This document shows, piece by piece, positions 1 through 11,000 of a stretch of DNA of 64,000 nt. Source of the DNA: an uncultured Saprospiraceae bacterium (GTDB lineage Bacteria > Bacteroidota > Bacteroidia > Chitinophagales > Saprospiraceae); the NCBI GenBank assembly GCA_937959115.1, contig CALGAW010000028.1, forward strand, positions 1 to 64,000, given 5' to 3'. Each line of letters opens with the position of its first letter. Position 1 is the stretch's first letter. The notes below the pieces were generated by a model, which had not been told where the DNA came from, searched no databases, and worked only from the letters and a program-made list of their open reading frames with translations. Both the position numbers and the translations under genes were made by a program.

Positions 1-1818
1 CCCCGAATCATAGTTCAAAGGACCAAGCTCTGAGCGAATCGTATAATCCAATCCACCCCAGCCATCACCTCGAGGACATCCAGCCTGCGCAACAAAATTA
101 GGAACCACCCGATGAAAGACTTTCCCATCATAGAAACCGCGCTTCGACAACTCAACAAAGTTGATCACGGAGCCCGGCGCAGCAATAGGGTACAACTCCA
201 ATTGAATTTGCCCACGAGAAGTACGGATCGTTGCATGAATGGTGTCACCATATGCTTCTAATTTTTCCCAAGGAATAGGGTGATTAAAGACAGGTTTTTT
301 AGGCGTCTTATTGGATGCTGTTCCTGAAAGATAATCATGTGTCTTTTGGAGCTCGTTATGTAACTCTATGTCCTTGGGCAAGGATAGCTTTGCCATGGCC
401 GCTTTAATAAACACAAGACTTTCAAGCTCCTGTTTATAACTTAATGTCGTATCTCGAAGCACCTCTGCTGCAGTGCCGATCAAGGCTGCATTCTCAGAGC
501 GGACAGCATCAACAAGTGCCGACTTGATTTTATTGAAATAATAGGATCGGTCATTGACAAAGAAAAAATTCTCAAAATCTGGATGCCTTCTTATTCTCGC
601 CAATGCTTCAATTCCTTTTGTTTGGAGAACCGTATCTTTACGATTAAAAATTTGCTCAATCATAAACGGAAAGTTAAGCGGATTGGCTCCTAAGGCACTT
701 ATAAATCCAGCTTTTTCATACAGAGATGTTGCTTGCTCAAATTCTGACTTTATCAAATAACTGTAATGGGTGGAGGATTGTGTCTGTTGATAGGTTAAAC
801 TACTTAAGGCTGCATCCATCAATAAAGCCTTCACCCGAGCATTCGGATGAGACTTGGCAGCGTTCAAATATTGCGAAGCGCTTTCTGGCTTTTTCATGCG
901 CTTGAAATAAGAAGCAGCAAATACGCCTACATTAACATTAGAGTCGTTCAAAGCGTTGAAAAAATCAGATTTTACACTTAAGTAATCATATTCCTGTAAG
1001 CCTTTTAGCAAGTTAATTCGAACCCGATAATCTTTTTCGCTTTTTATTGCTTTTTTTAGTTGCTCAAGGGACTCTTTTCCTTTCGTTTTTCCTAACGCCA
1101 CTGCAAGCGACATTTTCAGATCAGTATCCGTCGTTTTGTTATAAATATTTAATAAAGCACGTTCATGTTCTTCAAGATTAAGCCCTTTTGTCCGCTGAAG
1201 ATAGTGAGCAGCATAAAGTTTTACTTCTTTAGAAATGGAAGGCGTCAGTAAATAGTCAACCATCTTTTTAGAGCCTTTTGGCGAATGAATCCCCCGAAGT
1301 CCAAATCGGTACAAGCATTTAGTTAAGCCAAGTAAGAGCAACGTATCCGACATCCCATAAGACTCGACTTGACTGACTTGATCTAGTTCTTTAGTGGAGC
1401 CACATTTACCAATTGCTTCTAGCATCATTGATTGTACCTGTTGAGAGGGCTCTTTCGCAAATAATTTTAAGATTGGTTTTACCGCCTTGTCTGATTTGAG
1501 TTGCCCTAGTGCATAGGCAGTGGCTGCGCGCACCTTAGGACTAGGGTCTTTGAGCAATTTGATAAGCTCGGGAATGCCTGTGGTGTCAAGGTTAGACGCA
1601 AACGCTGAAGCTGCTAAATAACGTCTTGCAGGGTCAGCGTCTGATAAGACAGCAACCAGTTCACGCGTGGCTCGTTTGTCTTGTAAGGTGCTGATTTCCT
1701 GAAAGTCAGCGTTGTTGGAGGAAAACCCTTCAATTGATCCAGAATTTTGTTTGTTTTTGCAACTGGATAGTACTACCAGTAAAATAAGAATAATTGCAAT
1801 TATTCGGTTTGGACGCAT
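1..1818 (-). CDS. HEAT-repeat lipoprotein with C-terminal cyclophilin-type peptidyl-prolyl isomerase domain (partial)
   Basis: Reading leftward from an ATG at 1818, the frame stays open for 606 codons to the window edge, so the C-terminus is missing. Residues 1-19 are a lipoprotein signal ending in the lipobox VLSSC, so the protein is probably an outer-membrane or periplasmic lipoprotein. Residues ~45-420 are helical repeats of HEAT type (for example DPSPKVRAATAYALGQL). From ~residue 522 a cyclophilin fold starts (IHATIRTSRGQIQLELYP, then FYDGKVFHRVVPNFVAQAG, which holds the usual FHR catalytic motif). Cyclophilins catalyse cis-trans isomerisation of Xaa-Pro bonds; the HEAT array is probably a protein-binding platform, so a role in folding exported proteins is inferred. 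It is divergent from the giant adhesin gene starting at 2070. Confidence 0.9.
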   Translation of the reverse strand, partial: MRPNRIIAIILILLVVLSSCKNKQNSGSIEGFSSNNADFQEISTLQDKRATRELVAVLSDADPARRYLAASAFASNLDTTGIPELIKLLKDPSPKVRAATAYALGQLKSDKAVKPILKLFAKEPSQQVQSMMLEAIGKCGSTKELDQVSQVESYGMSDTLLLLGLTKCLYRFGLRGIHSPKGSKKMVDYLLTPSISKEVKLYAAHYLQRTKGLNLEEHERALLNIYNKTTDTDLKMSLAVALGKTKGKESLEQLKKAIKSEKDYRVRINLLKGLQEYDYLSVKSDFFNALNDSNVNVGVFAASYFKRMKKPESASQYLNAAKSHPNARVKALLMDAALSSLTYQQTQSSTHYSYLIKSEFEQATSLYEKAGFISALGANPLNFPFMIEQIFNRKDTVLQTKGIEALARIRRHPDFENFFFVNDRSYYFNKIKSALVDAVRSENAALIGTAAEVLRDTTLSYKQELESLVFIKAAMAKLSLPKDIELHNELQKTHDYLSGTASNKTPKKPVFNHPIPWEKLEAYGDTIHATIRTSRGQIQLELYPIAAPGSVINFVELSKRGFYDGKVFHRVVPNFVAQAGCPRGDGWGGLDYTIRSELGPLNYDSG

Positions 1819-2069
1819 AGATGTGATTTTAAAACGTTATACAAAGTTAGTTTTTTGTGCGCTCAAGCCAAAATACAAGCAATTATTGTGTTAAATATAT
1901 TTTATTCAAGTCAATTTATATTTCCATACACTAATAACTAACTGCCTAATAACTAAGTGTTAAGAACAAATTGGTATTCACTAAGAAGTAACCAGCTTTT
2001 TTTGTATTTTTATAAATTGTTGAATTTTCAAAACTATAAATACACCAATACTATTTTTATTAAACTATA

Positions 2070-5000
2070 GTGTCTACTTTAGTCCATATCACCCAATTTT
2101 TGAAGGCAACCCAATCCAAACGTTGGGTTGTGCATCCTTTTGTCTTGTTATTCCTAGTGTTGATCGTGCAAATGCCAAAGGCCAATGGTCAAACACGCCT
2201 TGATGATTCAATTTCACTAGTGGGTCTTTATAATACCACTAATGGTGCTGCTTGGAATAATACTTGGAACCTATCAACCCCTATGGACAATTGGTATGGG
2301 GTAACCTTAACCAGTGGACGTGTAACCTGTCTAGATTTAGACGGGGCACCGACTTGTCAATACGGCGTAATTGGTGGAGGTAATGGTCTAACAGGAAATC
2401 TCCCCAATCTAAACCTTACGGAGCTCGTTTTTTTTAGTGTCATAAATAATAACCTTGCCGGCAATATTCCTAGTTTTAGCAATACTACCAACCTTGTTTG
2501 GCTCCTGTTAGATTTCAATAATTTTAGTGGAAACATTCCTAATTTTCCGAATCTTGGTAAACTTAGAATCCTTTCAATTGTCAATAATAATTTGGTTGGA
2601 TCTATTCCTGATTTTTTGGGTATGCCTAGTCTGGAGGACTTTTATTTTAACTTAAACTCTTTATCTGGAGCAATACCCAACTTTACAAACTTGGTCGAAT
2701 TAGTAAACTTAAATGCTTTCGGGAATTCAATTGCTGGGAATATTCCTGACTTTACAAATCTGCCTAATCTTCAAAGAATAAACCTAAGTAGGAACAATAT
2801 AATCGGTTCAATTCCCAATTTTTCTAATCTTACTAACCTCATTGAGCTAGATGTTCATGCTAATAATCTGACGGGCACTATACCAGATTTTTCGAATCTC
2901 CCGCTATTGCGCAATTGCTACATAAATGCCAATCAACTCACAGGTACAATACCAGACTTTACGAATTTACCAGACTTGAAAAGATTGAATGCAGGCGTAA
3001 ATCAATTGACCGGAACGATTCCGGATTTTACTAATCTACCCGACCTTATCAATCTACAAGCTCGATCAAATCAATTGACCGGAAACATTCCCGATTTTTC
3101 TAATGTACCTAGCCTGATTTTAATAGATCTGAATTCCAATTTGTTAACTGGACCAATTCCCAACTTTTCAAATTGTCCTGCATTACAAAGTATAAATGTT
3201 AGTTACAACGGTTTGTCAAGTAGTATACCCAATTTTACAAATCTACCGACCCTTCAACAGTTGATTCTTAGAAATAATGAACTAGCGGATTCTATCCCTG
3301 ACTTTTCGAATCTTCCAATATTGAACTATGCAGATTTTAGAAATAACAAGCTAATTAGTCCAGTTCCAGATTTTTCCAGTTTACCAGATTTATCCGTTTT
3401 ACTGCTAAGTGATAATAATCTAACCGGACTAATTCCTGCGTTTACTAATCTATCAACACTACAAGATTTTACTGTTTTTAATAATCAATTGACCTTTGAA
3501 GATCTAATTGATTCTAGAGCGTTTTTAGAGGCAACTTGTAATTTGAATGGTGGTACATATCTCTATGCTCCACAGGACACTGTAAGTTTCAGTCAATCCT
3601 TGTTTATTTCCCAAGGAGCCCTCTACATTTTTGATTTGGAAATAGATGATACTGTTACTACGAGTACCTATGAATGGTATAAAGATAACGTCCTAACTTC
3701 AACAACGAATTCTAATAAACTTTTACTACCCAATTTTCAACAATCTGACGAAGCCTTGTATTGTAGTGAAATTACCAATGCAAATGCTCCAAATCTTACC
3801 TTAATATCTTATTGTAAATCCCTATTCTTTCAAGGAAATTGTGAAATGCAGGCTGATATTGTAAACACCGTTTGCGGTCTAGATGGGAGCATTGAGCTTA
3901 CCCCAATCAGTGGCACAGGCCCTTACACATTTAACTGGTCAGATGGCACGACAACAAGCACAATCAGCAATGCGACTCCTGGAACATATGCTGTTACTGT
4001 GGTTGACGGTGTCGGGTGTACGTTCTCAAATACTTACACCATCTCCCATCAGGAAAAACTAGTCATTGAGTGGGAACAATCCTATGGAGGAACACTTGAA
4101 GATCAACCGTTCTGCATCATTGAGTCGTCTGATGGCAACTTCGTTACTGCAGGAAGAAGTATTTCTCAAAATGGTGATGTCTCCAACCCAAAAGGAGATT
4201 ACGATTTTTGGATTACTAAGCTATCACCAACTGGCGCCCTCCTCTGGGAAAAGTCATATGGAGGAACGGCACAAGACAATGCATTCGTCATAAGAGAAAC
4301 AACAGACAAAGGCTTTATTGTTACCGGATCCACCATTTCAGATGATGGTGATGTGACTGGCCACCAAGGACAATTCGATTACTGGGTACTAAGGCTTGAT
4401 GTAAATGGGAATCTCCTTTGGGAAAAGACATTAGGCGGTTCTAGCACTGACCAAGCTTCTGATGTAGTAGAAACACCTGATGGTGGTTTTGTAGTCGTCG
4501 GCCAATCCATTTCAAATAATGGAGACGTCTCTAACCAAATTGGGCTCTATGATTATTGGGTAGTAAAGCTAGATGCCAATGGGATAGTGGTCTGGGACAA
4601 ATCCTATGGAGGCACTCAAAGTGATGATGCTCGTTCGATACAATTGACAAATGATAACGGCTTTATCGTTGCTGGAGTCTCTTCCTCAAGCGATGGCCAA
4701 ATTACAAATCCGAACGGTGGAGAAGACGCATGGGTAATTCGTCTGGATAGTGCAGGTAATCTTTTGTGGGAAAAGTCCCTAGGAGGAAGCGGGGAAGAAT
4801 ATGCAGAACATGTCATTCAAAGTGATGACGGTGGTTTTGTACTTTTCTGTACGACAAACTCTACAGATGGCGATATTTCCACGTCGCTTGGAGGATTTGA
4901 CTACTGGGTCGTAAAATTGGATGGAATTGGTACACTTCTAGGAGAGCAGTCCTTCGGTGGATCTGATCAAGAATATATTACCAGTGGATTTCAAAAGAGC

Positions 5001-8000
5001 GATAAAGAATTCATTGTTACTGGATACAGCAATTCTTCCAATGGAGATGTCTCCAACCCCAAAGGGTTTTCCGACTATTGGGTATTAAATCTAGACAACG
5101 GAGGAAACTTGATTTGGGAAATGTCTTTAGGTGGATCAAAGAATGATGTAGCATACGGCAGCTGTCAAACGAATGATGGGGCAATCATGATAGCAGGAAG
5201 ATCTAACTCCGATGATCAAGATGTTTCCCAAAACTTTGGAGATTTTGACAATTGGATCGTTAAATTAGGCCTAAACCTGCCAATGATGCCTCAAGCCACT
5301 ACCTTTAATCAAGGAACTGGAATTGGTAACGGGGAAGTGGAGATGATTACAGAGACTGGAACACCAACCTACACGCTGAATTGGGAGAATCTCTCCGGAA
5401 ACCCACCCATATTCGGAACATTAAATTCAGGAGATGGGACGGATACAATTACAGGGCTATCCAACGGTGATTACAACATCACAGTCACAGATGCAAACGG
5501 ATGCATAGGAACCACTTACTTCAATGTTTGTGACCTAGAAGTTTCCCTAAATACAGTGCTTACAACTTGTTATGAGGATAATGGATCGATTACTGCAACG
5601 ACGTCAGGAGGAACGGGTAGCTACACCTACCTTTGGTCTAATGGAGCAACGGGGGCTGTAATCTCTAACCTCGCTGCTGGCAGCTACTCGCTTACAGTTA
5701 CGAGCGGATTAGGCTGTACAAAAGTAGTGAATACGGTCCTTTCGTTTCAAGGAATTCCTGTCATTGAATGGCAAAGCGTAATCGGAGGTTCAAATGCAGA
5801 TCTCGGTAATCAGGTACAACCTACATCCGATGGTGGTTATGTCTTTACTGGGTATACAGAATCAAATGATGGCGACATTCCAATACAAAAAGGTTTTCGT
5901 GACCTTGTGATCGGTAAAGTAGATCAAATGGGATCTCTTTTGTGGTTACAAACCTATGGTGGTACAATTGAAGACATTGGGCATATTCTGCGCGTTTCTT
6001 CCAATGATGAAATTTATATTGCGGGTACTTCAAACTCAATTGATGGAGATATTCCTAGTACAAATGAAAGCGATATTATTCTATTAAAATTAGATAATTT
6101 TGGAAATCTATTATGGATAAACACCTATGGAGGAAGTTTATTAGAAGGTGATGTGAATATGGAACAGCTTCCAAACGGTGATCTTTTAATTGCAGGAACT
6201 ACAAATTCTAATGATGGGGATGTTTCCTCAAACAATGGAGGGAAAGATATTTGGGTTTTTAGAACAGACACTAATGGAAGTTTATTGTGGGAACATTCAT
6301 ATGGTGGTCCTGGAAATGAAAACGTTTTTTCTATATTCCCAGAAGATAATGGATTCTTAATTGGTGGTTTTTCAAGTACTGTTGGAGGCGATGTTACAAC
6401 TAATAATGGATCAAACGATAGTTGGATATTTAGATCAGATTATCAAGGAAATATTTTATTAAACAAATCTTATGGTGGAGCATTTAAAGATGCAATTAGG
6501 TCAATAAAAAAGACGAATGACGGATATATTACAGCAGGTTATAACTATACTTCTTCTAATAATTCGAATTATGAAATTATAAAATGGGACAATACCTGGA
6601 ATGTACTTTGGCAAAAAAGCTACGGTGGCACTAACATAGACTTCGCCATTGATTTGCTGCCTTCAACCAACAATGGATGTATCGTTAGCGGATGGGCCAA
6701 TTCAAATGACGGAGATGTTATAGGTAACCATGGTGGAGCGGATAATTGGATCCTAAAACTGGATGATAATGGCAACCTTGAATGGCAAAAAACAGTAGGT
6801 AGTACTGGGCACGATACAGGCGTTAATCTCACTTACACCGCTGATGGTGGATTTGTAACAATTGGACGAGCTTCTGCCAATAATGGAGACGTCTCAGGCC
6901 ATAATGGTGCTGAAGATATATGGATCGTAAAATTCAATCAACCAGACCCCATCACACTTGCTTGTACGTTGGTAGACGCAGGAACAGGAAGCAATGATGG
7001 AATGGCTGTTCTCTCGACCTCTGGCGGTGTTCCACCGTTTACAATCGCTTGGGAAGATGGTGCAGGCTTGACGGATACAATTTTCAACAGTTTGGGACAA
7101 GACACAATTCAAAATTTACCAGGCGGTTCAATTACCTTTACTGTGATTGATCAAAATGATTGTTTAAACAATTGTACACTTGATTTTTGTGCTGTAATTT
7201 TAAATACAACTGCCCAATTCAGCGATTGTTATGAGCCAAACGGAGCTTTAACTACAGCAGTGAATCCAGGCTATTCCTACCTTTGGTCTAATGGAGCAAC
7301 AACACCAGATATTTTTGATTTAAACAAAGGCACCTATACCCTTACAGTAACCGATAGCAATGGGTGCTCTCGAACACAGTCTCATATCATCTCTTACAAT
7401 GGTTACTCAGGGCTCGAGTGGCAACAATCCTTGGGTGGCACAAGTGACGATCATCTTAAAGATGGTGTTCAGACCAACGATGGCGGCTATATTTTTACTG
7501 GGAGAACCCTTTCTAATGATATAAATGTCACCCTTAATAACGGACTAGAAGATATCTGGGTAGTCAAAACAAATGACCTAGGAAATATCCAATGGGAAAA
7601 ATCATTTGGTGGAGGTATCAATGAACGATCAGAATCCATCCAGCAAACCAAAGACGGTGGATACATCGTCGCTGGCCGTACGTCTTCAACAGATGGCGAT
7701 GTTGTTGGGAACAATGGCAGCGTAGATTTTTGGTTAATTAAACTAGATAATGCGGGTAATCTGATCTGGCAAAAATGCCTAGGCGGTACGTTGGATGAAC
7801 AAGCATTTCAAGTACAACAAACAATTGATGGTGGATATGTGGTCGTTGGACATAGTTATTCAAGTGATGGAGATGTTTCTCAAAATAAAGGATCAAGTGA
7901 CATTTGGGTCGTTCGCCTAGATCAAACAGGCAATATTGAATGGGAGAAATCACTAGGAGGATCAGATTTTGACTTTGGTGAGTCGATTCAACAAACAAAG

Positions 8001-11000
8001 GATAGAGGATTTATACTGACTGGCCGAACCCTTTCAAATGATGGGGATGTCACCGGTCAGAAAGGGAATTCAGATTTTTGGATCGTCAAATTATCAGACG
8101 CAGGTAGCGTACAATGGCAAAGGCCTCTTGGTGGGTCACTAGATGATGTCGGGTACTCAATCATCCAAACAAACGATGATGGATACATCGCAACTGGTTA
8201 TACGTTCTCAAATGATGTTGATGTGTTTGGTAATCATGGTGGAAAGGATCTTTGGGTTATTAAATTAGATAATCTTGGAAATACACAATGGCAAAACGCC
8301 CTAGGAGGTTCAGGAAATGAGGAAGGTCGAGAGATCATCCAAACCAGTGATGGAAATTATCTAGTCACTGGCTTTACTGCCTCTAATAACGGAGATGTCA
8401 CGAGTAGTTTTAATAGTACAAGATATTGGATCGTAAAACTCTTCCAAAACGGTGTACTGGATTGGGAAATGACTTTTGGAGGTCAAACTGATCTGGCATT
8501 TACTGAGTTTGGAATTGCGACAAACGATGGCGGCTACCTACTAGGTGGAGCCACAAATTCGACAAATGGTAACATAACAAATAACATTGGAAGTTTTGAC
8601 TATTGGGTGGCTAAAATTAATCAAATTGATACCTTCCAAATCGAAGCAACTAAAACAACTGACATCTTATGTGCAGGTGGAAGTGGTGGAGCCGCAACTG
8701 TTTCAACTACTGGAGGGTATCCACCATATAGTTATAACTGGTCAAATGGTGTTTTCGGAACAACAACGACAGGCCTCTCAGCAAATACTTACTATGTATC
8801 TGCAACAGATCGAAATGGATGCGAAATTGTTGATACTTTAGTCATAAATGATCCATTCCCGATTACAATTTCTGCAACCATTGACTCAACTTATTGTGAT
8901 ACTGCAAACGGTAGTATCGCCCTTAGTGTAAGTGGAGGAACACCACCTTACCAATACAGTCTAAATGGAGGTGCCTTTCAAACAAATAGTGTGTTTAATC
9001 CTCTAGGAGCAGGAAACTATACCGTCCTAGTAAAAGATGGAAATGACTGCCTTGATTCGATACAAACAACAATTTTTACACTTCTAGGTGCAACCATTGA
9101 TTCACTCAATATTACTTCAGAAACCTGTGGATCAATGAATGGGTCCGTTTTAGTCTTTACCTCAGGTGGTTTAGGCAATCTAGAGTTTAGCATAGATGGA
9201 ATTACTTATCAACCAATAAATTTATTTGGAAACCTAAGTCAAGGTAGTTACACCATCTATGTGTCGGATGATGCTGGTTGTATCAATACCGTCAATGCCA
9301 CCATTCCGGCGTTCACCAGTCCTACTCTGGATTCAGTTTCCATCATAAATGCGACTTGTGGAGCGAACAACGGTCAAGCAACAATCAATGCTACTGGTGG
9401 CACATCACCACTTCAATACAGTATAGACAATAGCACTTATCAACCATCCAATCAATTTACACTCGGCCAAGGCAATTATATAGCTTATGTACAAGATGCA
9501 AACTCCTGCACCGCGACAGCTTCCTTTACAATCACACAAGCCAATGGACCAGCGATTGATTCCGTAAGCCTTGTTCAAGCGACTTGTGGAGCGAACAACG
9601 GTCAAGCAACAATCAATGCTACAGGTGGCACATCACCACTTCAATACAGTATAGACAATAGCACTTATCAGCCATCCAATCAATTTACACTCGGCCAAGG
9701 CAGTTATACTGCTTATGTGCAAGATGCAAACTCCTGCACCGCGACAGCTTCCTTTACAATCACACAAGCCAATGGTCCAGAGATTGATTCAGTTCAAACG
9801 GTTAACACAGATTGCGGATTGATAAATGGGACACTAGAAGCCTTTGTAACTGGTGGTGCATTGCCGTTGTCTTACAGTATTGATAATGGGACAACCAATC
9901 AACCTGCTAGCTTATTTACTGGACTAGTTGGTGGAACCTATACTGTTCTAGTTACAGATGCTAATGGTTGTTTTGCTACAGCAAGTGGTCAAGTCGTAAG
10001 TAACATCGCTCCAGCAATTGATTCTATTGCTATAACGGATGCCATTTGTAGCAATAACACTGGAGCGTTAACCATTCATGTTTCAAATGGAACATCCTCA
10101 ATTACGTATAGTATAGACAATGGAACCACGTCTCAGCCATCTAACACATTTACTGGCTTGACACCTGGGCAATATACAATTCTAGTGGCTGATGCTGGTG
10201 GTTGTACGTCTACTGCGTTATCTGATTCGATAAAGTTTTTCAATGCACCTTCTTTACAGTTTTTTCAAGGCATTACGGATACTTATTGTGGGCAATCCAT
10301 TGGTCAGATTGTAATCCAATCAAATGGTGGGACACATCCTCTTCAGTATAGTATAGATGGTGGTTTAACGTATCAACCATCTGACTCCTTTCCTAATTTG
10401 TCAAGTGGCAGTTACACGATAGTTGTACTGGATGCAAATGGCTGTATGGATACAAGAACGGCAAACATTGATGACAATCCTGGACCAACGTTGAGCACAA
10501 CTTTAATTCAACCAACTTGTGGGCAATCCAATGGTTCGATTACGGCGCAAGTGACTGCAAATGGAGTTCCTCCGTTTCTATACAATATTGATGGTGGAAC
10601 ATTCACAACAAATAACACCTTTAATAACCTAACACAAAGTACCTACACGATTATTGTTGAAGACAGTAAAAGTTGTCGAGATACGATCTCTGTGACCTTG
10701 ACACCGCTGCTTGGCCCTTCGATCGACCAAGTTCAAATCACAGATGCGACATGTGGCAATAATAATGGAAGTCTTGTGATTACGGCAAGTGGAGCGGTTC
10801 CACCGTTTCAATATAGTGCAGATAGTGGTGTTAATTATCAAGGATCCAATGTTTTTAATGGTCTTAGTCCCTCAAATTATACCGTTTTTGTGCAAGATGC
10901 CAATGGTTGTACGGTAAGTGCTCAGTACACAGTTTCTGATCTAGACGGGCCAGCGATTGACTCTGTAGGCGTTGTAAATTCAGCTTGTGGGATGAATTCG

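Noticed and set aside
1712-1894. 60-aa plus-strand frame
   Set aside because: Lies opposite the start of the HEAT/cyclophilin lipoprotein gene, which has clear domains; no features of its own.
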